A DNA stretch of 64,000 bases from Oscillospiraceae bacterium (GTDB lineage Bacteria > Bacillota > Clostridia > Oscillospirales > Oscillospiraceae): positions 124,001 to 188,000 of the forward strand of contig SVLI01000002.1 of NCBI GenBank assembly GCA_015068035.1, written 5' to 3'. The notes under the pieces were generated by a model, which was given only the letters and a program-made list of their open reading frames with translations, did not search any database and had not been told where the DNA came from. The position numbers were made by a program, and so were the translations under genes. Positions 1-8,125 of this stretch are shown piece by piece; positions within the stretch are counted from its first letter, which is position 1, and every line of letters begins with the position of its first letter.

Positions 1-22
1 TACCAAAGGGGCAAGGGATCAA

Positions 23-52
23 CGGCTGCCGCTCCCAAGGAAGCGGCAGCCG
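23..52. other. Perfect 11-bp inverted repeat
   Basis: CGGCTGCCGCT (23-33) pairs exactly with AGCGGCAGCCG (42-52) around an 8-base loop. Neither side has a T-tract, so a classical intrinsic terminator is not supported. It may end a gene that lies before the window. The remaining bases 1-80 show nothing else. Confidence 0.5.
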
Positions 53-83
53 GAATCCGATTGCCACGGCTACATCCCAATGC

Positions 84-112
84 TTGACAATTCCCGCGCA
101 CAGTGGTATATT
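84..112 (+). promoter_or_regulatory. Sigma-A promoter of thrS
   Basis: TTGACA (84-89), a 17-base spacer and TATATT (107-112). Transcription would begin near 118-120 and produce the T-box leader. The match to consensus is nearly complete. Confidence 0.8.
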
Positions 113-117
113 GCCTA

Positions 118-340
118 CGTTAAATCGGTTATGACGGAGAAGAAACCGTTTCGCCGCGGACAGAGAGGGGCGCATTTTGCTGCAAGCGTCCTGCGCAGGC
201 GTTCGGCCGTACCGCTCCCGAACCGCCCGGGAAACAACCGGGACGGGTTTCGCCCGTTACAGCGAGCTGCGAGTGAAACGCAGGGTGGAACCGTGCTTTT
301 GAAATTCAAGCACCCCTGGGAAACCGGGGGTGCTTTTTTG
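118..340 (+). promoter_or_regulatory. T-box leader with terminator, thrS
   Basis: The conserved T-box AGGGTGGAACCGTG lies at 282-295. It is followed by a strong terminator: AAGCACCCCTGGG (308-320) pairs with the arm ending at 337, then a T-run. The alternative antiterminator pairs GTGCTT (294-299) with AAGCAC (308-313), so the two folds exclude each other. AGAGAG with GCTGCAAGC (about 154-188) resembles the usual stem upstream of the T-box. By family knowledge, uncharged tRNA-Thr would favour readthrough. Only about 35 bases lie between the predicted transcript start and AGAGAG, so I could not place a full stem I or a threonine specifier codon. Confidence 0.85.
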
Positions 341-406
341 TATATTCCCGCGAAAAATACGCAAAACAAGCACAAGTGCATTGCAATAGAAGAGAGGACG
401 ACGACC

Positions 407-2155
407 ATGAACGAAAATCAATACAGCTTTGAAAATCCCGATTACCGCCACAGCTATTGGCACACCTGCAGCCACATCATGGCGCAGGCCGTCAAGCGTC
501 TTTGGCCGGAAGTGCAGCTGACCATCGGCCCCGCCATCGCTGAGGGCTGGTATTATGACATTTTTGCTCCCTTTGCCTTCACGCCGGAAGATCTGGAGAA
601 GATCGAGGCGGAAATGCGCAAAATCTGCAAGGAAAAGCTGAAGCTCGAGCGCTTCGAGCTGCCACGCGCCGAGGCATTGGAGCTGATGAAGGACAATCCC
701 TTCAAGGTCGAGCTCATCAACGAGCTGCCCGAGGACGAGGTCATCAGCTTCTACCGTCAGGGCGAGTTCACCGACCTCTGCGCCGGCCCGCATCTGGACT
801 CCACCGGCCGTGTGAAGGGCAACGCCCTCAAGCTCACAGCCTGCAACGCCTCCTATTGGCGCGGTGACAGCAGCCGCGAGTCTCTGCAGCGCATCTATGG
901 CATCGCCTTCCCGAAGAAGGAAGAGCTGGACGCCTATCTCACGCGCATTGAGGAGGCCAAGAAGCGCGACCATCGCCGTCTCGGCAAGGAGCTCGGCCTC
1001 TACCTGCTGATGGATGAGGGCCCCGGCTTCCCCTTCTTCCTGCCCAAGGGCATGGTGCTGCGCAACACGCTCATTGACTACTGGCGCACGGTGCATAAGA
1101 AGTATGGCTATGTCGAAATCTCCACGCCCATGATCCTCAACCGCAGCCTTTGGGAGCGCAGCGGCCACTGGGATCACTACAAGGCCAACATGTATTCCAC
1201 CGTCATCGACGAGACCGATTTTGCCATCAAGCCCATGAACTGCCCGGGCGGTATGCTGGTTTACGCCAGCGAGCCGCATTCCTATAAGGAGCTGCCCCTG
1301 CGCGTGGGCGAGCTGGGTCTGGTGCACCGGCACGAGCTTTCCGGCGCGCTGCACGGCCTGTTCCGCGTGCGCTGCTTCACCCAGGACGATGCCCATGTTT
1401 TCATGACGCGGGATCAGATGCGCGAGGTCATTCAGGAAACGGTGCGTCTGTTTGACGAGGTCTATTCTGTCTTCGGCCTCTCCTACGAAATCGAGCTTTC
1501 CACCATGCCGGAGGATCACATCGGCACCGTGGAGGAATGGGAGCACAATCAGGACATCCTCAAGGATGCCATCACCGCCATGGGCAAGAGCTACGTCGTC
1601 AACGAGGGCGACGGCGCCTTCTACGGCCCGAAGCTCGACTTCCACATTGCCGACTCGCTGGGACGCACCTGGCAGTGCGGCACCATCCAGCTTGACAGCC
1701 AGCTTCCCGAGCGTTTTGAGCTTGAATACGTCGGCGAGGACGGCGCCAAGCACCGCCCCGTGATGATCCACCGCGTCGTGCTCGGCTCCATCGAGCGCTT
1801 CATCGGCGTCATCACCGAGCATTTTGCCGGCGCGTTCCCGACCTGGCTCTCCCCCGTGCAGGTCAAGCTGCTCACGGTGACCGACCGCGCGGACGATTAC
1901 GCCGCTTCCATTGCAAAGCAGCTCGACGAGGCGGGCTTCCGCGTGGAGATCGACGGCCGCAACGAGAAGATCGGTAAGAAAATCCGCGAGGCGACGCTGG
2001 AGAAGGTTCCCTTCATGCTGGTGCTCGGCGACCGCGACGTGGAGAATCAGACCGTTTCCGTCCGCCGCCGCTCCGGCGAGGATCTGGGCGCAATGCCTGT
2101 TGCGGACTTCGCTTCTCTGCTGCGCGAGGAAGTCGCAAGCAAGGAAATTCACTAA
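407..2155 (+). CDS. thrS: Threonine-tRNA ligase without TGS domain
   Basis: Class II aminoacyl-tRNA synthetase charging tRNA-Thr in the cytoplasm, 582 residues. The ATG at 407 was chosen because it follows GAGAGGACGACGACC and lies beyond the T-box terminator; earlier in-frame starts fall inside the leader. The N-terminus enters directly the editing domain (HTCSHIMAQA, later CAGPH), which hydrolyses mischarged Ser-tRNA. The catalytic core shows MNCPGG with a zinc-ligand cysteine, motif 2 around HRHELSGALHGLFRVR, motif 3 GSIERF, and a C-terminal anticodon-binding domain. The N-terminal TGS domain of about 60 residues found in the ~640-residue enzymes is absent. Short ThrS forms are known in Firmicutes. 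Regulation is by the T-box leader. Confidence 0.97.
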   Translation: MNENQYSFENPDYRHSYWHTCSHIMAQAVKRLWPEVQLTIGPAIAEGWYYDIFAPFAFTPEDLEKIEAEMRKICKEKLKLERFELPRAEALELMKDNPFKVELINELPEDEVISFYRQGEFTDLCAGPHLDSTGRVKGNALKLTACNASYWRGDSSRESLQRIYGIAFPKKEELDAYLTRIEEAKKRDHRRLGKELGLYLLMDEGPGFPFFLPKGMVLRNTLIDYWRTVHKKYGYVEISTPMILNRSLWERSGHWDHYKANMYSTVIDETDFAIKPMNCPGGMLVYASEPHSYKELPLRVGELGLVHRHELSGALHGLFRVRCFTQDDAHVFMTRDQMREVIQETVRLFDEVYSVFGLSYEIELSTMPEDHIGTVEEWEHNQDILKDAITAMGKSYVVNEGDGAFYGPKLDFHIADSLGRTWQCGTIQLDSQLPERFELEYVGEDGAKHRPVMIHRVVLGSIERFIGVITEHFAGAFPTWLSPVQVKLLTVTDRADDYAASIAKQLDEAGFRVEIDGRNEKIGKKIREATLEKVPFMLVLGDRDVENQTVSVRRRSGEDLGAMPVADFASLLREEVASKEIH

Positions 2156-2164
2156 AAAGAACCA

Positions 2165-2200
2165 TCAGGGCGGGAAACGAAGCTCCCGCCCTGATTTTTT
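2165..2200 (+). terminator. Intrinsic terminator after thrS
   Basis: TCAGGGCGGGA (2165-2175) pairs with TCCCGCCCTGA (2184-2194), followed by six T. It lies between thrS and the next gene, so that gene probably depends on readthrough or an unseen promoter. Confidence 0.9.
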
Positions 2201-2216
2201 CAAAGGAGTAACCGCC

Positions 2217-3683
2217 ATGCGTGACAAGGCAAGCCGGATTCTTCTCTGCGCCGTATTGCTCATCGGGCTGCTTGCAGCTCTGGTTCTGTGCGCTTTCCGG
2301 TCAGTTCTGGAACTGAAAAACAACCGCGTCAGCGTGCTGATGACGGCAGAGGCCGCCACGATGCTCGACGCGCTCCCGGAACAGGTGCAGCTTTTTGACG
2401 GCGTGCTGTTTTGGGAGGGCAGCGTACTGCTCGTGGAAGATCAAAACCAGTACAGCTACGTTCCGGACGAGTCTATCAACGCGCTGGTTGAACAGTCTGT
2501 CCTCGGCACGGGAGCGGACAGTTTATCCTGCGTGCGCTGCTTCCACCTGACGGAAGAATACGCAGCGCGCTACAACACGCTCGGCTATCCCGGCGCGGAG
2601 GAAATTGAAAATATGCTTTACCGCGCGGTGACCGACCGCAACATCCGCGTGATCTGGCTCGAGCCGATGGTGGACGCGCAGAGCGGTCAAACTGTCACAA
2701 ACGGGGAGATTTATGCGGAAATGCTCGAATCGCTCTCCGCACGCATCGCCCGTCACGGGCTGGTGCTGGATACGCAAGCCTCCCTTTTCCCCGCCTATGC
2801 GCCGAACATCCTGCTGCTTCTGCTGACCGCCTTCGGCGCGGTTGCCGTGGGCGTTCTGCTGCTTCGCGCAGCTTTCTCCCTGCCCGAAAAGTGGATTGTC
2901 CCGCTGCTCATCATCGGCTGTGCGGCGAGCGGCGCGGCGCTCCTGCTGATGCGCGAAACTGCGATTCTGCTTTTGTCCTTTGCTTCGAGCGTCATCTTCC
3001 CATGCCTGGCCTTCCGCTATGCGGAAAAGCGCATGGAAACGGCGCAAAGCGGCACGCTTGGGAAAGCGCTTTGCGCGTGCGCGTGCGCGCTGTGCGCAAG
3101 TTTTCTCATCGCGCTTGCGGGCGGCTTTTTCGTGGGCGCTGTGCAGTCCTCAACGGAATGGCTGCTCGCCGTGCGCAACTTCCGCGGCGTGAAGCTCGCT
3201 TCCGTTCTGCCGCTGCTCTTTGCGGTTTACCTCGTGCTGCGCAGGCTCTGCACCCCGCGCGAGCTTTGGCGCGGCAAGCGCTATATTCTGATCTTCGCCG
3301 CTGCCGTGGTTGCGGCGGCAGCTGTGATTTTCCTGCTGCGCACGGGTGACGGAATCCTCTCCGTTTCCACCATAGAGCAGCGCATGCGAAACGCGCTGGA
3401 AAGGCAGCTTCTCGTGCGGCCGCGAAGCAAGGAATTCCTTGCGGCATGGCCCTGTTTCGGGCTGGCCTTTGCCCTGTGTGCACGCGGTGTGCGGCGCTGG
3501 GCCTGCCCCTTCGCCATTCTTTCGGCAATCGGTTTTTCCTCCGTTGTCAACACTTTCTGCCACAGCCGCGCGCCGATCTGGCTGTCCACCCTGCGTGGGA
3601 TCTATGGGCTGCTGCCCGGACTGGCGCTTGCGCTCGTGCTCACGGCGCTCTTTCACAAGGCGCAGGCACATAAAAATCGCTGA
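2217..3683 (+). CDS. DUF5693 family multi-pass membrane protein
   Basis: Hypothetical membrane protein of 488 residues. The start follows AAAGGAG at a spacing of 8. One N-terminal transmembrane segment (about 8-28) is followed by an extracytoplasmic domain of about 170 residues, then at least eight hydrophobic segments to the C-terminus. The sequence RPRSKEFL before the last membrane block is the hallmark I associate with DUF5693, a family of unknown function in Clostridia. The family is usually longer (about 600 or more), so this copy is short. It lies downstream of the thrS terminator and upstream of sleB with no clear promoter of its own. I cannot assign a function. Confidence 0.75.
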   Translation: MRDKASRILLCAVLLIGLLAALVLCAFRSVLELKNNRVSVLMTAEAATMLDALPEQVQLFDGVLFWEGSVLLVEDQNQYSYVPDESINALVEQSVLGTGADSLSCVRCFHLTEEYAARYNTLGYPGAEEIENMLYRAVTDRNIRVIWLEPMVDAQSGQTVTNGEIYAEMLESLSARIARHGLVLDTQASLFPAYAPNILLLLLTAFGAVAVGVLLLRAAFSLPEKWIVPLLIIGCAASGAALLLMRETAILLLSFASSVIFPCLAFRYAEKRMETAQSGTLGKALCACACALCASFLIALAGGFFVGAVQSSTEWLLAVRNFRGVKLASVLPLLFAVYLVLRRLCTPRELWRGKRYILIFAAAVVAAAAVIFLLRTGDGILSVSTIEQRMRNALERQLLVRPRSKEFLAAWPCFGLAFALCARGVRRWACPFAILSAIGFSSVVNTFCHSRAPIWLSTLRGIYGLLPGLALALVLTALFHKAQAHKNR

Positions 3684-3694
3684 AAAACAACAAA

Positions 3695-3725
3695 CGAATA
3701 TTTCCGCATATCTCTCCGTAGACTA
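3695..3725 (+). promoter_or_regulatory. Possible forespore (sigma-G-like) promoter of sleB
   Basis: CGAATA (3695-3700), an 18-base gap and TAGACTA (3719-3725; 5 of 7 match to CATACTA). sleB belongs to the sigma-G regulon in Bacillus, so the location fits. The match is weak. Two hairpins in the leader (3740-3761 and about 3770-3790) separate it from the start codon. Confidence 0.3.
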
Positions 3726-3815
3726 TAGGCTAAGCGAAGCAATCCGAATCGTTTCGGATTGTATCCGGGCCGAGTACATTTCTCGGCAGCTAAAGTCTGC
3801 GGGGAGGTTATTTTT

Positions 3816-4481
3816 ATGCGCAGCAGAAAGAAACTAATCCTGGCGCTCGTGGTGATCTTCACCGTGAACATCGCGCTGATCGCGCTCATTCAAAACGCGG
3901 AAGCCATAGCTTACCGGCGCGGCAGTTCCGGCAGTGTGGTCAGCCAGATCCAGACCAAGCTCAAAAACTGGGGCTACTACAAATACGACGTGGACGGCAT
4001 ATTCGGCAGCCGCACGGAAGCGGCCGTCAAATCCTTTCAATCCCGCAACGGACTAACCGCGGACGGCATCGTCGGTTCCGCAACGCTCGCCGCGCTCGGC
4101 ATTCAGTCCAATGAGGCGGCGCAGAGCGTGTCGGGCGATGTGAACCTGCTCGCCCGTCTGATCTCTGCCGAGGCCAGAGGCGAACCCTACAACGGGCAGG
4201 TCGCGGTCGGCGCCGTCGTGCTCAACCGCATGAAGCATCCGTCCTTTCCCAACACCATGTCGGGCGTGATCTACCAGTCGGGCGCCTTCACATGCATCAC
4301 CGACGGACAGTTCAACCAGCCGGTTGCGGAAAGCGCCTATCGCGCAGCGCGCGACGCGCTTGCCGGTGTGGATCCCTCCGGCGGCGCAATCTATTACTTC
4401 AACCCTGTCACGGCGACAAGTAAATGGATCTGGTCAAGACCACTGATCGTGGTAATCGGCAAACACCGCTTCTGCGCGTAG
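3816..4481 (+). CDS. sleB: Spore cortex-lytic enzyme SleB
   Basis: Germination-specific peptidoglycan hydrolase (lytic transglycosylase acting on muramic-delta-lactam cortex), 221 residues. Residues 7-27 form a signal or anchor segment. A PG_binding_1 repeat follows (about 33-90, with GSSGSVVSQIQ and DGIFGSRTEAAVKSFQ). The Hydrolase_2 domain (about 115-221) shows ISAEARGEPY, VVLNRMKHPSFP and the ending SRPLIVVIGKH that is characteristic of SleB/CwlJ. GGGGAGG lies 8 bases before the ATG. The partner ypeB is not next to it. It indicates an endospore former. Expression is expected in the forespore, with the protein stored in the dormant spore. Confidence 0.93.
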   Translation: MRSRKKLILALVVIFTVNIALIALIQNAEAIAYRRGSSGSVVSQIQTKLKNWGYYKYDVDGIFGSRTEAAVKSFQSRNGLTADGIVGSATLAALGIQSNEAAQSVSGDVNLLARLISAEARGEPYNGQVAVGAVVLNRMKHPSFPNTMSGVIYQSGAFTCITDGQFNQPVAESAYRAARDALAGVDPSGGAIYYFNPVTATSKWIWSRPLIVVIGKHRFCA

Positions 4482-4556
4482 TATTTTTGCGGATTTTTTC
4501 TGAGAAAATGCGTTCACACAGGCAGCATGTGCAATCAAAAGTCTATGCGCAGAGCG

Positions 4557-4588
4557 AAACCGGCAGCAAAACTGCCGGTTTTTCTTTT
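4557..4588 (+). terminator. Terminator after sleB
   Basis: AAACCGGCAG (4557-4566) pairs with CTGCCGGTTT (4572-4581), followed by a T-rich tail. Confidence 0.9.
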
Positions 4589-4613
4589 ATCCACGCAAAA
4601 CCCGGATTTCATG

Positions 4614-4660
4614 TTGCAAATTCCCGTCTTATTTGTTATATTGGAATTTGTTGGTATACT
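4614..4660 (+). promoter_or_regulatory. Overlapping sigma-A promoters before zinc-ribbon gene
   Basis: Two candidates: TTGCAA (4614-4619), 17 bases, TATATT (4637-4642); and TTGTTA (4633-4638), 16 bases, TATACT (4655-4660). Either gives a short leader ending in the ribosome binding site GGAGG at about 4670. Confidence 0.65.
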
Positions 4661-4682
4661 TAATTTTATGGAGGTTGTTCCT

Positions 4683-5129
4683 ATGGCTTTTTGTACAAAT
4701 TGTGGCTCTGAAATGGCGCCCGATGCGCGTTTCTGCCCCACCTGTGGCACTTCGATTGACGGTACGGTTGCCGCGCCGCAGCCGATCGCAGCGCCGCAGC
4801 CGGTCGCCGCTCCGAAGAAGGTTCTCGATCCGGATGCTGCCGATAACCGTTTCCTGTGCATCCTGGCCTACTTTGGCCTGTTCATGCTGATCCCGCTGGT
4901 CGCGCAGCCGAACTCCGCTTACTGCCGCTATCACTGCAATCAGGGCATCATTCTGATCCTGCTCGCCATCGCCTGCACCGTCATTGCGATCATCCCGTTC
5001 CTCGGCTGGTTCTGCGCCGCCGTCGGCTACATCTTCACTTTCGTTTGCATGGTCTTCGGCATCATCAACACCTGCTGCGGCAAGATGAAGGGCGTTCCGC
5101 TGATCGGCAAGCTCACCATTCTCCACTGA
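4683..5129 (+). CDS. Zinc-ribbon membrane protein
   Basis: Hypothetical protein of 148 residues. The ATG at 4683 is preferred over upstream in-frame starts because GGAGG lies 8 bases before it. The N-terminus is a zinc_ribbon_2 domain (CTNCGSEM, then CPTCGTS), followed by a low-complexity Ala/Pro linker (AAPQPIAAPQPVAAP). The C-terminal half has two or three hydrophobic segments (about 60-80 and 95-130) resembling the small Tic20/DUF4870-like membrane module. Proteins of this layout are common in Clostridia and have no established role. It has its own promoter and terminator, so it is probably monocistronic. Confidence 0.75.
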   Translation: MAFCTNCGSEMAPDARFCPTCGTSIDGTVAAPQPIAAPQPVAAPKKVLDPDAADNRFLCILAYFGLFMLIPLVAQPNSAYCRYHCNQGIILILLAIACTVIAIIPFLGWFCAAVGYIFTFVCMVFGIINTCCGKMKGVPLIGKLTILH

Positions 5130-5202
5130 TGTTTTTCCCCGCTTCGCGGGAATGCCATATAAGCCCTGCAGCACTCACGCTTGCAGGCACAAATAAGCTT
5201 TC

Positions 5203-5249
5203 AAGCCGAATCCCCGACCTGTGTTTTGTCGGGGATTCGGCTTTTTCTG
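5203..5249 (+). terminator. Terminator after zinc-ribbon gene
   Basis: AAGCCGAATCCCCGAC (5203-5218) pairs with GTCGGGGATTCGGCTT (5229-5244), followed by T-rich sequence. A 16-bp stem. Confidence 0.9.
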
Positions 5250-5330
5250 CGCACACATCCTTGTTTCCGACCCATGGCCGGCAATACACACCTTTGCGGA
5301 TGGCTGCCATTTTCTGAAAATACGCTGTCA

Positions 5331-5370
5331 CAAACAACAAACAGCCGGTATGCAGAAGCACACCGGCTGT
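5331..5370 (-). terminator. Terminator of the phosphohexomutase unit
   Basis: ACAGCCGGT (5341-5349) pairs with ACCGGCTGT (5362-5370). On the minus strand the stem is followed by TTGTTGTTTG. It lies 23 bases past the mutase stop codon. Confidence 0.8.
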
Positions 5371-5392
5371 TTCTTTACCTGTTTTTCTCGTT

Positions 5393-7135
5393 TTACACCA
5401 TTTCGGGGAGGCTTTTGGCAAAGGCCTCATACTTTGCAGCTCTGCCTGCCGTCTCCGCACGGTTTTCTCCTTTTGCGAGGACGTAGACCTTGATTTTCGG
5501 CTCCGTGCCGGACGGACGCGCGATGAAGTTCGTCCCGTCAGCCAGCTCGAAATACAGCACATCCGAGCCGGAGATCGGCGTTCTCTCCACATTCCCGATA
5601 CCGGGCACCAAAACATGCCCGCTCAGATAGTCGCGCATACGCAAAACGCGCTCGCCCGCGATCTCCTCAGGAGGTGCTTCGCGCAGCGAATTCATAAGCG
5701 CGCGCATTTTCTTCAAACCGTCCAGCCCCGGCATAACCAGATTGACCGTGCGCTCCTCAAACCAGCCGAGGCGCGCATAAAGCGCATCCAGCGCATCGAG
5801 CAGGCTTCTGCCCTGCTCCATGTGCCAGGCCGTCATCTCCGCAACCATCATCGCCGCCGTCACAGCGTCCTTATCGCGCACAAAATCGCCGATTAGATAA
5901 CCGATGCTCTCCTCATAGCCCATCAGAAACTGATAGCCCGCCTGTTTGAGCTCTTCCAGACGCCCGACGATGAACTTGAAGCCCGTGAAGGTTTCCTCCA
6001 TGCGCACGCCCGCGGCACGGCAAACCTCCCGCGCCATCTCCGTTGTGACGATGGTCTTGATGGCCAGTGCCTTTTCCGGAAGCTCCCCTCTTGCGGCCTT
6101 CGCCGTGAGGATATAGTCCAAAAGCAGCACGCCGACCTGGTTTCCGCTGAGGATCACGTATTCGCCGTTATGATCCCGCACAGCCACGCCAAGGCGATCG
6201 CTGTCCGGATCCGAACCGATGATGAGCGGGCTACCATGCTCCTTGGCAAGCTGCAGCGCAAGGGCAAAACCCTCCGCATTCTCGGGGTTGGGGCTCGTCA
6301 CGGTCGGGAAGCTGCCGTCCACGCGCATCTGCGCCGCCACCGGCAGAAACTTTGTCACGCCGAGGCGCCCGAGCACCTCCGGAATCAGCTTGTAACCCGC
6401 GCCGTGGAAGGGCGTATAGACGATCTCCAGCCGGTCTGCCATGCGCTGCACGGGCGATGCGTCGATGGACTGCGCCATCACACAGGCCAAAAACGCCTCG
6501 TCCACCTCTTCGCCGATCAGCTCAATGCGTCCCGCCGCGACCGCGTCTTCATAAGGCATGGTGCTGCAGCCGCTGAATATATCGATCTCCGCCATCTTTG
6601 CGGCAACCTCATCCGCTTTTTTCGGCGGGAGCTGCGCACCGTCCGACCAATAGACCTTATAGCCGTTATATTCTTTCGTGTTGTGGCTTGCCGTCACGTT
6701 GATGCCCGCAGCCGCGCCAAAATGGCGGATGGCAAAAGAAAGCTCCGGCGTGGGGCGCAGCGCATCAAAAAGCCGGACATGGATACCGTTGGCCGCCATG
6801 ACGCAGGCGGCTTCGCGGGCAAATTCCTCGCTGTGCTCCCGGCAGTCAAAGCAGATGACAACGCCCTTTTCGCGGGCGTCCGTTCCGGATTCGATGATCA
6901 CCTCGGCAAAGCTCTGCGTTGCATGACGGACCACATGGTCGTTCATGCAGTGCAGGCCAACGGCCATCACGCCGCGCAGACCGGCCGTTCCGAACTCCAG
7001 CGGGGCATAGAACCGGCTTTCGATCTCCGCGTCATTTTCCGCGATGTCGTTAAGCTCCTGCCACTGCGCATCGCTGAGCGTAGGACTATCCAACCAGCGC
7101 TGATATTCCGCTCTACTGTTCGTCGTTGTCGTCAT
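5393..7135 (-). CDS. pgcA: Alpha-D-phosphohexomutase (phosphoglucomutase type)
   Basis: Interconverts hexose 1- and 6-phosphates through a phosphoserine; 580 residues, the length of Bacillus PgcA. The active-site loop TASHNTKEYNGYK carries the serine at about 150. The metal-binding loop DPDSDRLG, the sugar-binding GYEESIG, and the phosphate-binding RPSGTEPKIK near the C-terminus are all present. The ATG at 7135 follows AGGAAGGTGA; a GTG four codons earlier would sit on that site. The gene overlaps the preceding DUF2007-like gene by 23 bases, so the two are probably translationally coupled. It probably supplies glucose-1-phosphate for cell-envelope sugars or glycogen; mannose specificity cannot be excluded. 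Confidence 0.92.
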   Translation of the reverse strand: MTTTTNSRAEYQRWLDSPTLSDAQWQELNDIAENDAEIESRFYAPLEFGTAGLRGVMAVGLHCMNDHVVRHATQSFAEVIIESGTDAREKGVVICFDCREHSEEFAREAACVMAANGIHVRLFDALRPTPELSFAIRHFGAAAGINVTASHNTKEYNGYKVYWSDGAQLPPKKADEVAAKMAEIDIFSGCSTMPYEDAVAAGRIELIGEEVDEAFLACVMAQSIDASPVQRMADRLEIVYTPFHGAGYKLIPEVLGRLGVTKFLPVAAQMRVDGSFPTVTSPNPENAEGFALALQLAKEHGSPLIIGSDPDSDRLGVAVRDHNGEYVILSGNQVGVLLLDYILTAKAARGELPEKALAIKTIVTTEMAREVCRAAGVRMEETFTGFKFIVGRLEELKQAGYQFLMGYEESIGYLIGDFVRDKDAVTAAMMVAEMTAWHMEQGRSLLDALDALYARLGWFEERTVNLVMPGLDGLKKMRALMNSLREAPPEEIAGERVLRMRDYLSGHVLVPGIGNVERTPISGSDVLYFELADGTNFIARPSGTEPKIKVYVLAKGENRAETAGRAAKYEAFAKSLPEMV

Positions 7136-7451
7136 CTTCGATCTCACCTTCCTGACTGATCAGGGCAAGCGCATCCTCCAGCATGCTTTCCGGCACAAAC
7201 AGGTCTGCGCCGTAGCCGGAGATTCCCAGCACCACATCGCCCAGTCCGCCATCCTGCGAGGCACGGCGGATGCAAGGGATGCCGTATGCCTCAAGAAGAT
7301 TCAAAATCATCACATCTTCCATGTCCGCGCAGCCGCAATGGGTCAGCAGCGCGGCCGGCGCGGGCTCGCCTTTTTCGTCCTTCGGCCAGCTTTTGTAAAG
7401 CTTGCCTCTTTTGGAAAAGCCCCAGCCGAGCTTCGGAAATTTCTCTGCCAT
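7113..7451 (-). CDS. DUF2007-like small protein
   Basis: 112 residues, soluble. The start at 7451 follows GAGGTG at a spacing of 8; a GTG two codons upstream is less well placed. The central part resembles the DUF2007 (putative signal-transducing) fold: a helix with LLEAYGIPCIRR, then GGLGDVVLGISGYGADLFVPESMLEDALALI. The N-terminus carries KLYKSWPKDEKGEPAPAALLTHCGCADMEDVMIL with two cysteines. The C-terminal tail is strongly acidic (EGEIEDDDNDEQ). It is coupled to the downstream mutase by a 23-base overlap. Function unknown. Confidence 0.65.
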   Translation of the reverse strand: MAEKFPKLGWGFSKRGKLYKSWPKDEKGEPAPAALLTHCGCADMEDVMILNLLEAYGIPCIRRASQDGGLGDVVLGISGYGADLFVPESMLEDALALISQEGEIEDDDNDEQ

Positions 7452-7614
7452 ATTCACAGCACCTCACTTCCATACTTTGCGCAGCCACGGACGGTGAATC
7501 TCACAGCCCGAGCCTGCGGTATGTTTTCAAACCGGACGCATCCCGCTTTCCATCGGGATGCAGTTTGTGTTCGCACCCAGACGGCTACGCAAACCACGCA
7601 GTCCGCTGAAGACG

Positions 7615-7638
7615 AATTCGGGCATTTTCGCCCGAATT
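7615..7638 (-). terminator. Hairpin after rlmH
   Basis: AATTCGGGC (7615-7623) pairs with GCCCGAATT (7630-7638) just past the rlmH stop. The following T-tract on the minus strand is poor, so termination may be weak. A second hairpin, GCATCCC/GGGATGC, lies at about 7539-7562. Confidence 0.5.
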
Positions 7639-7642
7639 TTCT

Positions 7643-8125
7643 TTAGTTATGGTATTTCCCGCCCGCCTGAATAGAAAACGCGCGGTAGATCTGCTCTGAG
7701 AACATTACGCGCGCGAGGTGGTGCGGAAAGGTCATTTTGGACATGGACAACCGGAAGTCCGCGCGCTGCTTGACCCGCTCATGCAGCCCGAAAGAGCCGC
7801 CGATGACAAACACCGTGCGGGAAACGCCGGACACAGCAAGGCTCTGCAGCTTTTCGGCCAGCTGCTCGCTGGAGAGCATGCCGCCCTCGATGCACAAAGC
7901 GCACACCCAGGCACCGGCCGGAATTTTTTTGAGGATCAGCTCCGCCTCCCGGTCAAGCGCAGCGGCGATCTCCTTCGGATTGGGATTTTCCGGCAGACGC
8001 TGCTCCGGCAGTTCCTCAATTTTGAAGCGACACATCGTCGTGAGCCGCTTTTCATATTCACGCAGCGCGTCGATATAGTGCTTTTCGCGCATTTTGCCGA
8101 CGCAGATCAGCTCAACTCCAAGCAT
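7643..8125 (-). CDS. rlmH: 23S rRNA pseudouridine-1915 N3-methyltransferase
   Basis: SPOUT-fold methyltransferase that modifies Psi1915 in helix 69 of 23S rRNA on assembled 70S ribosomes; 160 residues, the normal length. Family signatures are visible: CVGKMREKHYIDALREYEKR near the start, FVIGGSFGLHERV (SAM-binding knot), and the invariant ending LSMSKMTFPHHLARVMFSEQIYRAFSI with GGKYHN. The ATG at 8125 has GGAG 8 bases upstream; a TTG five codons earlier is less likely. It overlaps the WalJ-like gene by 19 bases. The walJ-rlmH pairing is seen in many Firmicutes. Confidence 0.96.
   Translation of the reverse strand: MLGVELICVGKMREKHYIDALREYEKRLTTMCRFKIEELPEQRLPENPNPKEIAAALDREAELILKKIPAGAWVCALCIEGGMLSSEQLAEKLQSLAVSGVSRTVFVIGGSFGLHERVKQRADFRLSMSKMTFPHHLARVMFSEQIYRAFSIQAGGKYHN

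Noticed and set aside
257..2152. Very long open frame antisense to thrS
   Set aside because: It mirrors thrS codon by codon, has no ribosome binding site, and its translation is a low-complexity mixture typical of GC-rich shadows.
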